Below, in pieces: positions 8,194 to 19,445 of a DNA stretch of 64,000 bases. The notes beneath the pieces are model-generated. The model saw only the letters and a program-made list of their open reading frames with translations. It ran no database searches and was not told where the DNA came from. The first letter of the stretch is position 1. Every line of letters begins with the position of its first letter. This DNA is from Erwinia aphidicola. GTDB taxonomy: Bacteria; Pseudomonadota; Gammaproteobacteria; Enterobacterales; Enterobacteriaceae. Both the position numbers and the translations under genes were made by a program. The DNA is taken from positions 434,001 through 498,000 of the forward strand of contig NZ_JACXBP010000004.1 in NCBI RefSeq assembly GCF_014773485.1. Direction: 5' to 3'.

Positions 8194-11055
8194 ATGACCC
8201 AGACTCTCAGCCAGCTTGAACATCACGGTGCATTTATCGAGCGCCATATCGGACCTTCCCAGGAACAGCAGGCAGCGATGCTCAGCGCCATCGGTGCCTC
8301 ATCGCTGAGCGAGCTCATCGCCTCGATTGTGCCCGCCGACATCCAGCTTCCCAGCCCACCTGCGGTAGGCGATGCGCTGACCGAACACCTGGCGCTGGCC
8401 GAGCTGAAGGCGATTGCGTCACAAAATCAGCGCTATAAATCCTTTATTGGCATGGGGTACACCCCGGTGCTGACGCCGCCGGTGATCCTGCGCAACATGC
8501 TGGAAAACCCAGGCTGGTACACCGCATACACTCCTTACCAGCCGGAAGTCTCCCAGGGCCGTCTGGAAGCACTGCTGAACTTTCAGCAGCTGACTCTTGA
8601 CCTGACCGGGCTGGATATCGCGTCTGCCTCGCTGCTGGATGAAGCGACCGCCGCCGCCGAAGCGATGGCGATGGCAAAGCGCGTCAGCAAGCTGAAAAAT
8701 GCCAATCGCTTCTTCGTTGCTGATGATATTCATCCGCAGACGCTGGACGTGGTGCGCACCCGCGCTGAAACCTTTGGCTTCGAGGTGCTGGTCGATAAAG
8801 CGGAGAAAGTGCTGGAGCTGCAGGATGTGTTCGGCGTGCTGTTACAGCAGGTCGGCACCGGCGGTGAAGTGCATGATTACGGTGACCTGATTGCTGAGCT
8901 GAAAAGCCGCAAAGTGGTGGTCAGCGTGGCAGCCGACTTTATGGCGCTGGTGCTGCTACAGGCGCCGGGCAAGCAGGGCGCGGATATCGTTTTCGGCTCC
9001 GCGCAGCGCTTCGGCGTACCAATGGGCTACGGTGGTCCGCATGCGGCATTCTTCGCCGCGCGTGACGAACACAAACGTTCAATGCCTGGCCGTATTATCG
9101 GCGTATCGCGTGACGCCGCGGGCAACACCGCGCTGCGTATGGCGATGCAGACGCGCGAGCAGCATATCCGCCGTGAGAAAGCCAACTCCAACATTTGCAC
9201 CTCGCAGGTGCTGCTGGCAAACATTGCCAGCCTGTACGCGGTATTCCACGGCCCGGCCGGGCTGAAGCGCATCGCCGGGCGTATCCATCGCCTGACCGAT
9301 ATTCTTGCGGCCGGGTTGCAGAAGGGTGGTCTGAAACTGCGTTATCACAGCTGGTTTGATACGCTGACGGTAGAAGTGGCGGATAAAGCTGCCGTGCTGG
9401 ATCGTGCGCTGAGCTTTGGTATTAATCTGCGCAGCGATATCCTCAATGCGGTCGGCATTACGCTGGATGAAACCACCACGCGTGAAGACGTTGCGGCGCT
9501 GTTCTCAATCCTGCTGGGCGAGCAGCACGGGCTGGAGATCGATGCCCTCGATGCGGATGGCGCTTCCATTCCCGCTGCAATGCTGCGTCAGGATGCGATC
9601 CTGACCCATCCGGTGTTTAACCGTCATCACAGCGAAACCGAGATGATGCGTTATATGCACAGCCTGGAGCGCAAAGATCTGGCGCTCAATCAGGCGATGA
9701 TCCCGCTTGGCTCCTGCACGATGAAGCTGAACGCGGCGGCGGAGATGATCCCCATCACCTGGCCCGAGTTCGCCGAGCTGCACCCGTTCTGCCCGGCAGA
9801 GCAGGCGACTGGCTATCTGCAGATGATCGGCCAACTGTCGCAGTGGCTGGTGCAGTTGACCGGCTACGATGCGCTGTGCATGCAGCCGAACTCCGGCGCG
9901 CAGGGCGAATATGCCGGCCTGCTGGCCATCCGTCGCTATCACGAAAGCCGCAACGAAGCCGGGCGAAATATCTGCCTGATCCCCAGCTCTGCACACGGCA
10001 CCAACCCGGCTTCGGCGCAGATGGCTGGTATGGCTGTGGTGGTGGTAGCCTGCGACAAACAGGGCAATATCGATTTGCACGACCTGCGCCTGAAGGCGGA
10101 GCAGGCGGGCGAAGCACTCTCCTGCATTATGGTCACTTACCCGTCGACGCACGGCGTGTATGAAGAGACGATCCGCGAAGTGTGCCAGATCGTCCATCAG
10201 TTTGGCGGTCAGGTTTACCTGGACGGCGCCAACATGAACGCGCAGGTCGGCATTACCACGCCGGGCTATATTGGTGCAGACGTGTCGCACCTCAATCTGC
10301 ATAAAACCTTCTGTATCCCGCACGGCGGCGGTGGCCCGGGTATGGGGCCTATCGGCGTGAAAGCGCATCTGGCACCGTTTGTACCGGGCCACAGCGTGGT
10401 GCAGATTGACGATATGCTGACCGGCCAGGGTGCGGTCTCTGCTGCGCCATTCGGCAGTGCATCCATTCTGCCGATTAGCTGGATGTATATCCGCATGATG
10501 GGCGCAGAGGGGCTCAAGCAGGCGAGTTCGGTGGCGATCCTTAACGCCAACTACATCGCCCATCGCCTGCAGTCAGCTTATCCAATCCTCTACGTCGGGC
10601 GTGACGGCCGCGTGGCGCACGAATGTATTCTCGATATTCGTCCGCTGAAAGAGCAGACCGGCATCAGCGAGCTGGATATTGCCAAGCGCCTGATTGACTA
10701 CGGATTCCATGCACCTACCATGTCCTTCCCGGTAGCGGGCACCCTGATGGTTGAGCCGACCGAATCGGAAAGCAAAATTGAGCTGGACCGCTTTATCGAT
10801 GCGATGCTGGCAATCCGTATGGAAATCGATCGCGTATCCAACGGTGAATGGCCGGCCGACGATAACCCGCTGGTAAATGCACCGCATACGCAGAGGGAAA
10901 TTGTCGGTGAGTGGAGCCATCCTTATACGCGTGAGCTGGCGGTATTCCCGGCAGGCAGCGACAATAAATACTGGCCAACCGTTAAGCGCCTCGACGATGT
11001 TTACGGTGACCGCAATCTGTTCTGCTCCTGCGTACCGATGAGTGAATACGAATAA
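8194..11055 (+). CDS. gcvP: glycine dehydrogenase (decarboxylating), P protein
   Basis: GcvP is the PLP-dependent decarboxylase of the glycine cleavage complex: it releases CO2 from glycine and loads the remaining aminomethyl on GcvH. The 953-residue single-chain form contains both the N-terminal and C-terminal PLP-fold halves. The PLP lysine is K704 in [19 protein letters not shown], and the glycine-rich loop follows directly. The start at 8194 ([20 protein letters not shown]) has AGGA about 10 bases upstream; an earlier in-frame ATG at 8176 is weaker. It is the last gene of the gcv operon. Confidence 0.97.
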   Translation: MTQTLSQLEHHGAFIERHIGPSQEQQAAMLSAIGASSLSELIASIVPADIQLPSPPAVGDALTEHLALAELKAIASQNQRYKSFIGMGYTPVLTPPVILRNMLENPGWYTAYTPYQPEVSQGRLEALLNFQQLTLDLTGLDIASASLLDEATAAAEAMAMAKRVSKLKNANRFFVADDIHPQTLDVVRTRAETFGFEVLVDKAEKVLELQDVFGVLLQQVGTGGEVHDYGDLIAELKSRKVVVSVAADFMALVLLQAPGKQGADIVFGSAQRFGVPMGYGGPHAAFFAARDEHKRSMPGRIIGVSRDAAGNTALRMAMQTREQHIRREKANSNICTSQVLLANIASLYAVFHGPAGLKRIAGRIHRLTDILAAGLQKGGLKLRYHSWFDTLTVEVADKAAVLDRALSFGINLRSDILNAVGITLDETTTREDVAALFSILLGEQHGLEIDALDADGASIPAAMLRQDAILTHPVFNRHHSETEMMRYMHSLERKDLALNQAMIPLGSCTMKLNAAAEMIPITWPEFAELHPFCPAEQATGYLQMIGQLSQWLVQLTGYDALCMQPNSGAQGEYAGLLAIRRYHESRNEAGRNICLIPSSAHGTNPASAQMAGMAVVVVACDKQGNIDLHDLRLKAEQAGEALSCIMVTYPSTHGVYEETIREVCQIVHQFGGQVYLDGANMNAQVGITTPGYIGADVSHLNLHKTFCIPHGGGGPGMGPIGVKAHLAPFVPGHSVVQIDDMLTGQGAVSAAPFGSASILPISWMYIRMMGAEGLKQASSVAILNANYIAHRLQSAYPILYVGRDGRVAHECILDIRPLKEQTGISELDIAKRLIDYGFHAPTMSFPVAGTLMVEPTESESKIELDRFIDAMLAIRMEIDRVSNGEWPADDNPLVNAPHTQREIVGEWSHPYTRELAVFPAGSDNKYWPTVKRLDDVYGDRNLFCSCVPMSEYE

Positions 11056-11114
11056 CGGGCGCATGTTTTGCCGAGGGCAGGCAATCCTGCCCCGAATGTA
11101 ATCCTTTCTGACAG

Positions 11115-11138
11115 GGGCAGCCAATGGTTGCCCTTTTT
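11115..11138 (+). terminator. rho-independent terminator after gcvP
   Basis: GGGCAGCC, a three-base loop and GGTTGCCC form a compact stem followed by five T residues. It ends only 14 bases before the ygfF start codon, so ygfF is read by read-through or by a promoter overlapping this structure. Confidence 0.7.
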
Positions 11139-11152
11139 ATTGGAGATGCTGA

Positions 11153-11896
11153 ATGAAGATCGCCTTAATTACCGGTGCCAGCCGGGGGATCGGTCGCGCG
11201 ACCGCTATTCTGCTGGCGCAGATGGGCTGGCGGGTCGCGGTCAACTATGCCCGCCGCAGCGATGCCGCGCTGGAGGTGGTGGATGTGATAGAACAGCAGG
11301 GCGGCAGCGCGTTCGCTATTCAGGCGGATATTGCCGATGAGGCGCAGGTGATAGCGATGTTTGCGGAGATTGACCGCCAGCCAGGTCAACTGACAGCTCT
11401 GGTGAATAACGCCGGGATCCTGTTCAAGCAGGCGACGCTGGAGCAGCTGAGCGCCGAGCGCATCAATCGGGTATTTGCCACTAATGTGACCGGCAGCTTT
11501 ATTTGCTGCCGTGAGGCGGTCAAACGCATGGGCCATCATCACGGCGGCAAAGGTGGGGCGATTGTCAATGTCTCTTCCGCCGCGTCGCGCATTGGGGCAC
11601 CGGGCGAGTACATTGACTACGCCGCCTCGAAAGGGGCCATGGATACCCTGACAAAAGGGCTGTCGCTGGAAGTGGCGGCGCAGGGCATTCGCGTCAACGG
11701 CGTACGGCCCGGCTTTATCTACACCGAAATGCACGCTGACGGGGGGGAACCGCAGCGGGTAGACCGCCTCGCCGCGTCAATACCTATGCAGCGCGGCGGT
11801 CAGCCAGAGGAGATCGCCCAGGCCATTGCGTGGCTGCTGAGCGAAGACGCCTCATATATTACCGGTTCGATTATTGATGCGGCGGGGGGAAGGTAA
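11153..11896 (+). CDS. ygfF: SDR family oxidoreductase YgfF
   Basis: This is a classical short-chain dehydrogenase/reductase with NAD(P) as cofactor; the substrate is unknown. The 247 residues contain the cofactor motif TGASRGIGRA near residue 7, NNAG in LVNNAGILF near residue 85, and the catalytic Ser of VNVSSAASR. The YxxxK pair appears as DYAASKGAMDTLTKGLSLE, followed by RPGFIYTEMH. TTGGAG lies 8 bases before the ATG. It sits immediately after gcvP as in several enterobacteria. Confidence 0.93.
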   Translation: MKIALITGASRGIGRATAILLAQMGWRVAVNYARRSDAALEVVDVIEQQGGSAFAIQADIADEAQVIAMFAEIDRQPGQLTALVNNAGILFKQATLEQLSAERINRVFATNVTGSFICCREAVKRMGHHHGGKGGAIVNVSSAASRIGAPGEYIDYAASKGAMDTLTKGLSLEVAAQGIRVNGVRPGFIYTEMHADGGEPQRVDRLAASIPMQRGGQPEEIAQAIAWLLSEDASYITGSIIDAAGGR

Positions 11897-11912
11897 GGCG
11901 AAATATTTGTAG

Positions 11913-11939
11913 GGGCGGACCCTCTTTTTCGGTCCGCCC
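11913..11939. terminator. perfect hairpin with T-rich loop between convergent genes
   Basis: GGGCGGACC (11913-11921) pairs with GGTCCGCCC (11931-11939); the loop is CTCTTTTTC. It separates ygfF from the convergent HD-domain gene and probably terminates in both directions. The T-run is in the loop, not after the stem. Confidence 0.6.
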
Positions 11940-11944
11940 GCAAG

Positions 11945-12553
11945 TCACAATAACCATCCCTGCTGGTGCGCATTATCCAGATGCTGCTCTAAGTGCTGCC
12001 ATAGCTCCGGCCACTGCTGCGCCAGCTTCACGTTGCGTGCCTTAACCTGCTCCAGGCGAATGCCGTTCTCTCGCCAGCTCTGTCCCTGATTATGCAGGTT
12101 AAGCATGATGGGCAGTGCGCGGTCGAGCATATTGGCGAAGCGCGCATCGGCGCTTTCGCCGGATTCATACTCATCCCACAGGGCGCGAAAACGCTGATTG
12201 AGCTCCGCAGGCAGCAGGCCAAAAATACGCCCGGCGGCCGCCACTTCCTGCTCATGAATCGCATCGCGTGCTGCCAGGTCGTAAACCATCACATCCCCGG
12301 CATCGATCTCCACCACATCATGCACCAGTGCCATCTGCACCACGTGCTGCACATCGATTGCCTCACGTGAGAACGGTGCCAGGCTCATGGCGGCCATCGC
12401 CAGGTGCCAGCTGTGTTCCGCAGAGTTCTCCTGGCGCGCATTGCCCAGCAGTCGCGTGCGGCGCTCCACGCCTTTTAGCTTGTCGAGCTCCATTAAAAAC
12501 TGCACCACTTCTGTCATCGCGCCGAAATCTAAGGCTGCTACCCTGTCAGACAT
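11945..12553 (-). CDS. HD-domain phosphohydrolase (YfbR/HDDC2-like)
   Basis: This is a predicted metal-dependent nucleotidase of the HD family; 5'-deoxynucleotidase activity is known for YfbR relatives but the substrate here is unproven. In the 202 residues the metal ligands are visible as His in ENSAEHSWHLAM, the His-Asp pair in ALVHDVVEIDAGD, and a later Asp in ANMLDRALPIML. The ATG at 12553 is used; a GTG directly before it is an alternative. The gene is a singleton, convergent with ygfF and divergent from trhA. Confidence 0.85.
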   Translation of the reverse strand: MSDRVAALDFGAMTEVVQFLMELDKLKGVERRTRLLGNARQENSAEHSWHLAMAAMSLAPFSREAIDVQHVVQMALVHDVVEIDAGDVMVYDLAARDAIHEQEVAAAGRIFGLLPAELNQRFRALWDEYESGESADARFANMLDRALPIMLNLHNQGQSWRENGIRLEQVKARNVKLAQQWPELWQHLEQHLDNAHQQGWLL

Positions 12554-12761
12554 CACACTCTCACTTATCCCCTAAAAACTTGCCAATAGTTTAAGGGAAA
12601 CGTTTGCGTAATTCTTTAAAGAAAATGTATTACAAGGTTACATATATATTTTAGCTTACATGTGTACTCTGAAATTATTCTCAGTTAGGCTATTTGTGAT
12701 GAATTTTCCACCCGCGCATTTTGCGAGGGTTGGACCTATTTCTTGGGGATTATCGTTAGAT

Positions 12762-13415
12762 ATGGCGAAACAAAAATTACTGGAACCCGGTTATTCACTG
12801 GCGGAAGAGGTCGCCAACAGCATCAGCCACGGCATTGGCTGCCTGTTTGGCGTGATTGGCTTAGTTCTGATGCTCGACCAGGCCATAGACGCCCGTGCCG
12901 GTGCGCTGGCAATCGCCAGCTACAGCCTTTACGGCGGCAGTATGATCCTGCTGTTTCTCGCTTCCACGCTCTATCACGCCATTCCTGGCGAACGCGCTAA
13001 GTTCTGGCTGAAAAAGCTCGACCATTCGGCAATCTATCTGCTGATAGCTGGAACCTATACGCCGTTTCTGCTGGTGGCGCTGAAATCGCCGCTGGCGCAC
13101 GGTTTAATGGCGTTTATCTGGGGGCTGGCGCTGGTAGGGATAGTGTTTAAGCTGGTGTTTGCGCACCGCTTTGAGGCGCTGTCGCTGGTGACCTACATGC
13201 TGATGGGCTGGCTGTCGCTGATAGTGCTATATCAGCTGGCGCTACGCCTGCCGTCAGGCAGTATCTGGCTGCTGGCCGCCGGGGGGATAATCTATTCGCT
13301 CGGGGTGATTTTCTACGTGGCGAAGCGCATTCCGTATAACCATGCCATCTGGCACGGTTTCGTGCTGGGCGGTTCTCTGTGCCACTTTCTCGCCATCTAT
13401 CTATACGTGATGTAA
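12762..13415 (+). CDS. trhA: PAQR/hemolysin III family membrane protein TrhA (YqfA)
   Basis: This is a seven-helix inner-membrane protein of the hemolysin III / PAQR family; the E. coli homologue is linked to membrane-energetics homeostasis rather than lysis. The 217 residues start [20 protein letters not shown]. The conserved metal-site residues appear in ISHGIG near residue 26, in STLYHAIPG near residue 70, [15 protein letters not shown] near residue 90, and H in [17 protein letters not shown] near the C-terminus. Upstream in-frame ATGs would add a non-conserved lead and are not used. It is convergent with ygfZ. Confidence 0.92.
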   Translation: MAKQKLLEPGYSLAEEVANSISHGIGCLFGVIGLVLMLDQAIDARAGALAIASYSLYGGSMILLFLASTLYHAIPGERAKFWLKKLDHSAIYLLIAGTYTPFLLVALKSPLAHGLMAFIWGLALVGIVFKLVFAHRFEALSLVTYMLMGWLSLIVLYQLALRLPSGSIWLLAAGGIIYSLGVIFYVAKRIPYNHAIWHGFVLGGSLCHFLAIYLYVM

Positions 13416-13431
13416 GGGGCTTGCGCCCCTT
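13414..13431. terminator. hairpin between trhA and ygfZ
   Basis: AAGGGGC, loop TTGC and GCCCCTT form a perfect stem that overlaps the trhA stop codon. It serves convergent genes. The A-rich and T-rich ends make it usable in both directions. Confidence 0.6.
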
Positions 13432-13434
13432 CAA

Positions 13435-14421
13435 TTAGCCCTGGGTGATTTCGTAAGGCAGTGGCTGGATCGCCAGTTTGCCGCCTTCATCGCCCTGCAC
13501 GCGCAGCACGGTATCCGCTTCCAGGTCATTATTCAGCACGGCCTGCACCCAAACCTCGCCGTTATCCAGCTGGCAGGCGGCAAGGATGGTGCCGGTGCGG
13601 CGCCAGTTCTCACCCATCTGCATCTCAAGCGCATCATTTGCCGCAGGCACTACGCCAGCCTTGCCGGCCAGCCAGAAGAGCGCACGTTTATTGGCGCCGC
13701 GGAATTTAGCGCGTGCCACCATCTCCTGGCCGGTGTAGCAGCCTTTCTTAAAGCTGATGGCGTCCAGCGCCTGCAGGTTGGTCGCCTGCGGGATCAGCTG
13801 GGCGCTGGTGGCGCTGTCGATGATCGGGAAGCCGGCTTCAATATCGAGTGCCAGCCACTGCCGACTGTCGTTGAGCTGGGCTTCACCCGCCAGTTTATCC
13901 TGCAGCTCCTGTGCTTTGGCCGCCGTAGTGACCAGCAGGAAACGCTCGGCGGGCAGGTTAAACCACAAGAGCGTGCTGTCATCCTGCTGGATAACCGGGG
14001 AGCCAGCGTCGGGCAGGGCGTCAAAAACCCCCGCCAGTGCGGCGCGTGCCTGGAACCCGGCCACGCCCAGCAGCACCGCTTCATCGTCCGGGAGCAGCGT
14101 CACTTTGGCGAATACCGCGTATTTTTTCAGCTCGGTCAGCTGAGTGTCGCGCAGGCTGCGGCGCTCAATATAGGCCATTCCTTCGCCACGGTGGAACAGG
14201 CGCAGGTTGCTCCACATCTTCCCTTTGGCATCGCAGTGCGCGGCTGGGCGGTGCTGGTTGTCGGCCAGCGCCGCAACATCCAGCGTCACTTGACCCTGTA
14301 AATAGCTAACGTGATCTGCACCGCTGGCGTTCACCAGCGCCCACTCTTCCAGCGAAATTAGGGTCAGCGGCAGGCGTGCTGAGGCGACCGGCTGGCGGGG
14401 AGGGTAAGAAATATTCGGCAT
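13435..14421 (-). CDS. ygfZ: tRNA-modifying / Fe-S cluster repair protein YgfZ
   Basis: YgfZ is a folate-binding GcvT-fold protein needed for the activity of several Fe-S enzymes such as MiaB. The 328 residues carry the diagnostic motif [19 protein letters not shown] near residue 225, with the essential cysteine. The N-terminus [21 protein letters not shown] matches the family. The start at 14421 is the only sensible ATG. It is divergent from sdhE across a 226-bp gap. Confidence 0.95.
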   Translation of the reverse strand: MPNISYPPRQPVASARLPLTLISLEEWALVNASGADHVSYLQGQVTLDVAALADNQHRPAAHCDAKGKMWSNLRLFHRGEGMAYIERRSLRDTQLTELKKYAVFAKVTLLPDDEAVLLGVAGFQARAALAGVFDALPDAGSPVIQQDDSTLLWFNLPAERFLLVTTAAKAQELQDKLAGEAQLNDSRQWLALDIEAGFPIIDSATSAQLIPQATNLQALDAISFKKGCYTGQEMVARAKFRGANKRALFWLAGKAGVVPAANDALEMQMGENWRRTGTILAACQLDNGEVWVQAVLNNDLEADTVLRVQGDEGGKLAIQPLPYEITQG

Positions 14422-14647
14422 AATTCAGTCCTAAATTAACGAATTTAGTGAAATCTGTTGCTCATGTTAAAAGAGCGCACCTGCTTTGCAACCTGTTTCC
14501 AGAAAAAGCGGCACAAAACGCGTGATAACCCTGCAACCGGTAACGCTGTTTTGCGCGCCGTGCCGCACGCAGTGCATTGCATCATCAACAGCGCCGCAAA
14601 AAAGCGTTACACTGTGCGCCATGTTTGGTTAACCGACGCTGAGTGAC

Positions 14648-14914
14648 ATGGATATTACAAATAAAGCACGTATTCACTGGGCATGCCGCCGCGGCATGCG
14701 CGAACTGGATATCTCCATCATGCCGTTTTTTGAGTATGAGTTTGACTCACTGGACGACACCGACAAGCAGCTGTTTGTCCGGCTGCTGGAGAACGATGAC
14801 CCGGACCTGTTTAACTGGCTGATGAACCACGGCGAGCCAGCTGATGCGGAGCTGAGAAGGATGGTGGCGCTGATTCAGGAGCGAAACCAACAACGTGGTC
14901 CTGTGGCAATGTAG
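14648..14914 (+). CDS. sdhE: FAD assembly factor SdhE
   Basis: SdhE promotes covalent flavinylation of succinate dehydrogenase and fumarate reductase. The 88-residue protein contains the signature [19 protein letters not shown], including the RGxxE motif essential for flavinylation. It overlaps the next gene by 20 bp, so the pair is co-transcribed. Confidence 0.95.
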   Translation: MDITNKARIHWACRRGMRELDISIMPFFEYEFDSLDDTDKQLFVRLLENDDPDLFNWLMNHGEPADAELRRMVALIQERNQQRGPVAM

Positions 14915-15317
14915 CCTGCGGGTTTCCTGGTATGCCCGCTGTGCATCGCTGTTGCTGCACGGCGCCGTCATCCTCGCACTGCTGCTGGCACCCGGGCCCG
15001 CCCGCTTTGGCTATATCCTGCTGTGGGCTGGCTTACTGATACTGGTAGCGCTGGAGTGCCTGCGCAGTCAGCGCCGGATTGTCAAACGCGAGGGGGAGCT
15101 CGCCCTGCTGCCGGGGCACATCGTGCGCTGGCGCCAGCAGCAGTGGCAGATGCCGATTCCACCGTGGGTCACCCGCCAGGCGATACTGCTGTCGTTACAT
15201 CATCACGCAGGTCAGCGCGAGCGGCTGTGGCTATTTGCCGACGGTATGGAAAGCGCGGAATGGCGCCTGCTGCGCCAGCAGCTGCTGATGAATAAGCAGC
15301 GGGCGACAGAGCCGTGA
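14895..15317 (+). CDS. cptA: membrane protein YgfX/CptA
   Basis: This is the partner of SdhE, once proposed as the toxin of a toxin-antitoxin pair acting on cytoskeletal proteins; that role is disputed. The 140 residues start at a GTG ([20 protein letters not shown]), as in E. coli YgfX. Two adjacent hydrophobic helices span about residues 15-60, then [17 protein letters not shown] leads into a small soluble domain. It overlaps sdhE by 20 bp in another frame. Confidence 0.9.
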   Translation: MVLWQCSLRVSWYARCASLLLHGAVILALLLAPGPARFGYILLWAGLLILVALECLRSQRRIVKREGELALLPGHIVRWRQQQWQMPIPPWVTRQAILLSLHHHAGQRERLWLFADGMESAEWRLLRQQLLMNKQRATEP

Positions 15318-15385
15318 TGAGCGTGGAGCTTCTGTCTGCGCAACGTCGGGGCCGACCTGAAACGGAAATCGCCCCCTTCTTGGGG

Positions 15386-15904
15386 TTACAGCAGCTCCGC
15401 CATTTCGGTCAGGATCTGCTCACACCACTGCGCAATGCGTTCATCGGTCTGCTCAAACTGGGTGATATCATCCAGCGCCAGCCCGACAAATTTCTGACCG
15501 TCCGCGGTGAGCGGTTTGGTACTGGTAAATTCGTAGCCTGCCAGCGGCCAGTAGCCGACAAACTTAACCCCAGACGGGGCCAGTACTTCATGCAGCATGC
15601 CCAGCGCATCGAGGAACCACTCGCTGTACTCCCCCTGATCGCCCATGCCATACAGCGCCACCACTTTACCCTGCAGATTCAGCGTTGGCAGATCGGTCCA
15701 GATCGCTTCCCAGTCCTCCTGCAGCTCGCCAAAATCCCAGGTGGGAATGCCGAGGATCAGCAGATCGTACTGCTCCATCAGCGCCGGAGAGTCATCTTTC
15801 AGGTTGTGCAGCGTGACAAGATCTTCGCCGATAAAGTCGCGGATTTTCTCAGCGGCCATTTCGGTATAACAGGTGCTGGAGCCGTAAAACAGACCAATAT
15901 TCAT
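15386..15904 (-). CDS. fldB: flavodoxin 2
   Basis: FldB is an FMN-containing long-chain flavodoxin for low-potential electron transfer. It has 172 residues. The phosphate-binding loop [12 protein letters not shown] is at residue 4, the isoalloxazine-flanking segments are [16 protein letters not shown] (about residue 55) and [14 protein letters not shown] (about residue 88). The start at 15904 matches FldB; an in-frame ATG five codons upstream lacks support. It is convergent with cptA and divergent from xerD, as in E. coli. Confidence 0.94.
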   Translation of the reverse strand: MNIGLFYGSSTCYTEMAAEKIRDFIGEDLVTLHNLKDDSPALMEQYDLLILGIPTWDFGELQEDWEAIWTDLPTLNLQGKVVALYGMGDQGEYSEWFLDALGMLHEVLAPSGVKFVGYWPLAGYEFTSTKPLTADGQKFVGLALDDITQFEQTDERIAQWCEQILTEMAELL

Positions 15905-16084
15905 GGTAGTGGAACTCATTTTTACTAAAGTCTGGTGGCGATTATATCAGAAACGGCCATGAATAAGGCATAATGGACGCGGTTCACTCAGCATGAGGAT
16001 GACGTATCATGCTGATATTTAGCTATAAAATTACTTCTGGCAGCGCACTGACAGCCACGCCGTGTCAATAAAAGAGAGGATAAG

Positions 16085-16978
16085 GTGCAGGATAACGATC
16101 TGATTGAGCAATTTCTTGATGCCCTGTGGATCGAGCGCAATCTGGCGCAGAATACCGTTGCCTCTTATCGTCTCGACCTGCGTTCGCTGTGCGGCTGGCT
16201 GGAGCATCAACAGCTGTCATTACTGAGCGTGGATGCCGTCAGCCTGCAGGGGTTTCTCGCCGAGCGGCTGGAGGGCGGTTATAAAGCCTCCAGCTCTGCC
16301 CGTCTGTTGAGTGCCATGCGCCGCCTGTTCCAGTACCTCTACCGCGAGAAGCTGCGCGAGGACGACCCCAGCGCGCTGCTCTCCTCGCCCAAACTGCCGC
16401 AGCGCCTGCCTAAGGATCTGTCGGAAGCACAGGTCGAACGCCTGCTGCAGTCACCCTGCCTTGATCAGCCGATTGAGCTGCGCGATAAAGCGATGCTGGA
16501 ACTGCTGTACGCCACCGGGCTGCGCGTCACCGAACTGGTGGGTTTAACGCTCAGCGATGTCAGCCTGCGTCAGGGCGTGGTGCGGGTGATCGGTAAAGGC
16601 AATAAGGAGCGGCTGGTACCGATGGGCGAGGAAGCGGTGCACTGGATCGAGCAGTTTATCGAGTACGGGCGCCCGTGGCTGCTTAACGGCCAGACGCTGG
16701 ACGTGCTGTTTCCCAGTAACCGCGCGCAACAAATGACCCGACAAACCTTCTGGCATCGCATCAAACATTACGCCACACTGGCGGGTATCGACAGCGAAAA
16801 ACTGTCACCGCACGTGCTGAGGCATGCGTTTGCCACGCATCTTCTTAACCACGGCGCTGATTTACGCGTGGTGCAGATGCTGTTAGGCCACAGCGATTTA
16901 TCCACTACCCAGATTTATACGCACGTGGCGACCGAGCGCCTGCGCCAGCTGCATCAGCAGCATCACCCGCGTGCCTGA
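16085..16978 (+). CDS. xerD: site-specific tyrosine recombinase XerD
   Basis: XerD acts with XerC at dif to resolve chromosome dimers under FtsK control. The 297 residues have an N-terminal SAM-like core-binding domain (IEQFLDALWIERNLAQNT) and a C-terminal catalytic domain. The active-site Arg is in ATGLRVTELVGLTLSD, the Lys in GKGNKERLVPMG, His and Arg in SPHVLRHAFATHLLNHG, His in LLGHSDLSTTQIYTHV and the nucleophilic Tyr in that last segment. The GTG start follows GAGAGGA. It begins the xerD-dsbC-recJ run, 24 bp before dsbC. Confidence 0.96.
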   Translation: MQDNDLIEQFLDALWIERNLAQNTVASYRLDLRSLCGWLEHQQLSLLSVDAVSLQGFLAERLEGGYKASSSARLLSAMRRLFQYLYREKLREDDPSALLSSPKLPQRLPKDLSEAQVERLLQSPCLDQPIELRDKAMLELLYATGLRVTELVGLTLSDVSLRQGVVRVIGKGNKERLVPMGEEAVHWIEQFIEYGRPWLLNGQTLDVLFPSNRAQQMTRQTFWHRIKHYATLAGIDSEKLSPHVLRHAFATHLLNHGADLRVVQMLLGHSDLSTTQIYTHVATERLRQLHQQHHPRA

Positions 16979-17002
16979 TTTCAGAGTACATAAGGACATC
17001 AA

Positions 17003-17707
17003 ATGAAGAAGCATTACCTGTTACTTTCTCTCCTCATCGCTTCGGTCAGCGGGCTGGCCCACGCCGATGATGCCGCCATTAAACAGTCGCTGACCAAACT
17101 GGGCTTACAGCAGACCGAGATCCAGCCTTCGCCGCTGCCGGGCATCAAAACCGTGCTGAGTGAGAGCGGTGTGCTGTACGTCACCGAAGACGGCAAACAC
17201 TTCCTGCAGGGGCCGCTGTACGACGTCAGCGGCGGCCAGCCGGTCAACGTGACCAATCAGCTGCTGCAGAAAAAAGTCGATGCGTTAAGCAGCGAGATGA
17301 TCGTGTACAAAGCCGCAAAAGAGCAGCATGTGATCACGGTATTTACCGATATCACCTGTGGCTACTGCCGCAAGCTGCACGAGCAGATGGCTGACTACAA
17401 CGCGCTGGGCATTACCGTGCGCTACCTGGCCTTCCCGCGTGAAGGGATGAATGGTCAGGTAGCCAAAGAGATGAAGTCCGTCTGGTGCAGCGCCGACCCG
17501 CGCAAAGCATTCAGCGCCGCGATGAAGGGCGACACGGTCGCACCGGCCGATTGTAAAATCGATATTGGTCAGCAGTACAAACTGGGCGTGCTGTTCGGCA
17601 TTCAGGGCACCCCTGCCATGCTGCTGGAAAATGGCACCATGATCCCCGGCTATCAGGGGCCGCAGGATCTGAAGAAATTCCTCGACAGCCAGAAAAACGG
17701 CGGCTGA
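17003..17707 (+). CDS. dsbC: thiol:disulfide interchange protein DsbC
   Basis: DsbC is a periplasmic dimeric disulfide isomerase kept reduced by DsbD. A Sec signal peptide (MKKHYLLLSLLIASVSGLAHA, cleavage after AHA) precedes the N-terminal dimerisation domain. The thioredoxin-fold domain has the catalytic CGYC in TDITCGYCRKLHEQMADY near residue 117, and a second Cys pair (VWCSADPRK and ADCKID) matches the structural disulfide. The cis-Pro loop is GIQGTPAMLLENG. It has 234 residues and ends 5 bp before recJ. Confidence 0.96.
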   Translation: MKKHYLLLSLLIASVSGLAHADDAAIKQSLTKLGLQQTEIQPSPLPGIKTVLSESGVLYVTEDGKHFLQGPLYDVSGGQPVNVTNQLLQKKVDALSSEMIVYKAAKEQHVITVFTDITCGYCRKLHEQMADYNALGITVRYLAFPREGMNGQVAKEMKSVWCSADPRKAFSAAMKGDTVAPADCKIDIGQQYKLGVLFGIQGTPAMLLENGTMIPGYQGPQDLKKFLDSQKNGG

Positions 17708-17712
17708 TTTTC

Positions 17713-19431
17713 GTGAACAGTAAAACTGAACTCCGTCGCCGCGAGGCGACGGATGCTGCTGCACTTCCTGCTGAACTGCACCCGCTGTTACGTCGTCTCT
17801 ACGCTCAACGCGGTGTCACCGCGGCTGCCGAGCTGGAGCGCGGTGCGAAAAACCTGCATCCCTTCCAGTCGCTGAGCGGTATTCAGCGGGCGGTTGAGAT
17901 CCTGCAGCGCGCGCTGGCGGATAACCTGTGCATCATGATCGTCGGCGATTTCGACGCCGACGGTGCCACCAGCACCGCATTGACGGTGCTGGCACTGCGC
18001 AGCATGGGCGGCAGCAACATTAAATATCTGGTGCCGAACCGGTTTGATGATGGCTATGGCCTCAGTCCCGAAGTGGTTGAGCAGGCCGCGGCACGCGGCG
18101 CGCAGCTGATTGTCACGGTCGATAACGGCATCTCCTCCCACGCGGGTGTGGCGCTGGCGCACGAGAAAGGGATCCCGGTGGTCGTGACCGATCACCACCT
18201 GCCGGGCGACTCGCTGCCTGAAGCCGACGCAATTGTTAACCCCAACCTGAGCGACTGCCAGTTCCCTTCACGGGCGCTGGCGGGCGTGGGCGTGGCGTTC
18301 TACCTGATGCTGGCCCTGCGATCGCAGCTGCGCGACAGCGGCGTGACCACTCTGCCAAACCTGGCGGAACTGCTGGATCTGGTGGCGCTGGGCACGGTCG
18401 CCGACGTGGTACCGCTGGATGCTAACAACCGCATCCTGGTGTGGCAGGGGCTGAGCCGTATTCGCGCCGGGAAATGCCGCCCGGGTATCCGCGCGCTGCT
18501 GGAGATCGCCAATCGCGATGCCCGTCAGCTGGCCGCCAGCGACTTAGGCTTCGCGCTCGGGCCGCGGTTAAATGCTGCGGGCCGTCTCGACGATATGTCG
18601 GTTGGCGTGGCGCTGCTGCTGAGTGAAGATCTCGGCCAGGCACGTATGCTGGCCAGCGAGCTGGATGCGTTAAACCAGACGCGTAAAGAGATCGAGCAGG
18701 GGATGCAGTCGGAAGCACTGGCGCTGTGCGATCGTCTCGAAAGCAGCGATGACGCGCTGCCGCTCGGTATCGCCATGTATCATCCCGAGTGGCATCAGGG
18801 CGTGGTCGGCATTCTGGCCTCACGCCTGAAGGATCGCTTCCACCGCCCGGTGATCGCCTTTGCTCCGGCGGGGGACGGTACGCTGAAAGGCTCAGGCCGC
18901 TCTATTGCCGGGCTGCATATGCGTGACGCACTGGAGCGGCTTGATACGCTAAACCCCGGGCTGATCATTAAGTTTGGCGGCCACGCGATGGCGGCGGGTT
19001 TGTCGCTGGAGGAGTCTAGGTTCGACGAGTTCCGCCAGCGCTTTGCTGAGCTGGTCGGTGAGTGGCTGGATGCCGAGTCCCTTCAGGGCGTGGTCTGGTC
19101 CGACGGTGAGCTGATGGCACAGGAGCTGACGTTACCCACGGCGGAGCTGCTGCGCGAAGCCGGTCCGTGGGGGCAGGCCTTCCCGGAGCCAACCTTCGAC
19201 GGCAAGTTCAAGCTGTTACAGCAGCGGCTGGTGGGCGAGCGTCATCTGAAAGTGATGATTGAGCCGCTTGGCGGCGGCCCGCTGCTGGACGGTATTGCCT
19301 TTAATGTCGATACCACCCTGTGGCCGGACCCGAGCGTCAGGCAGGTTGAGCTGGCGTACAAGCTCGACGTCAATGAGTTTCGCGGTAACCGCAGCGTGCA
19401 GCTGATTATCGACCATCTCTGGGCGCTGTAA
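17713..19431 (+). CDS. recJ: single-stranded-DNA-specific 5'-3' exonuclease RecJ
   Basis: RecJ degrades single strands in RecF-pathway recombination, base-excision and mismatch repair. The 572 residues carry the DHH phosphoesterase motifs [14 protein letters not shown] (about residue 77), [12 protein letters not shown] and [10 protein letters not shown], and the DHHA1 segment with [13 protein letters not shown] near residue 415. The OB-fold-containing C-terminus follows. Translation starts at a GTG 5 bp after the dsbC stop, so it is likely coupled. Confidence 0.96.
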   Translation: MNSKTELRRREATDAAALPAELHPLLRRLYAQRGVTAAAELERGAKNLHPFQSLSGIQRAVEILQRALADNLCIMIVGDFDADGATSTALTVLALRSMGGSNIKYLVPNRFDDGYGLSPEVVEQAAARGAQLIVTVDNGISSHAGVALAHEKGIPVVVTDHHLPGDSLPEADAIVNPNLSDCQFPSRALAGVGVAFYLMLALRSQLRDSGVTTLPNLAELLDLVALGTVADVVPLDANNRILVWQGLSRIRAGKCRPGIRALLEIANRDARQLAASDLGFALGPRLNAAGRLDDMSVGVALLLSEDLGQARMLASELDALNQTRKEIEQGMQSEALALCDRLESSDDALPLGIAMYHPEWHQGVVGILASRLKDRFHRPVIAFAPAGDGTLKGSGRSIAGLHMRDALERLDTLNPGLIIKFGGHAMAAGLSLEESRFDEFRQRFAELVGEWLDAESLQGVVWSDGELMAQELTLPTAELLREAGPWGQAFPEPTFDGKFKLLQQRLVGERHLKVMIEPLGGGPLLDGIAFNVDTTLWPDPSVRQVELAYKLDVNEFRGNRSVQLIIDHLWAL

Positions 19432-19445
19432 GCAAAATTCATCAC

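Noticed and set aside
15340-15385. Terminator between cptA and fldB
   Set aside because: Only a short CCCC/GGGG stem without U-run could be drawn on either strand.
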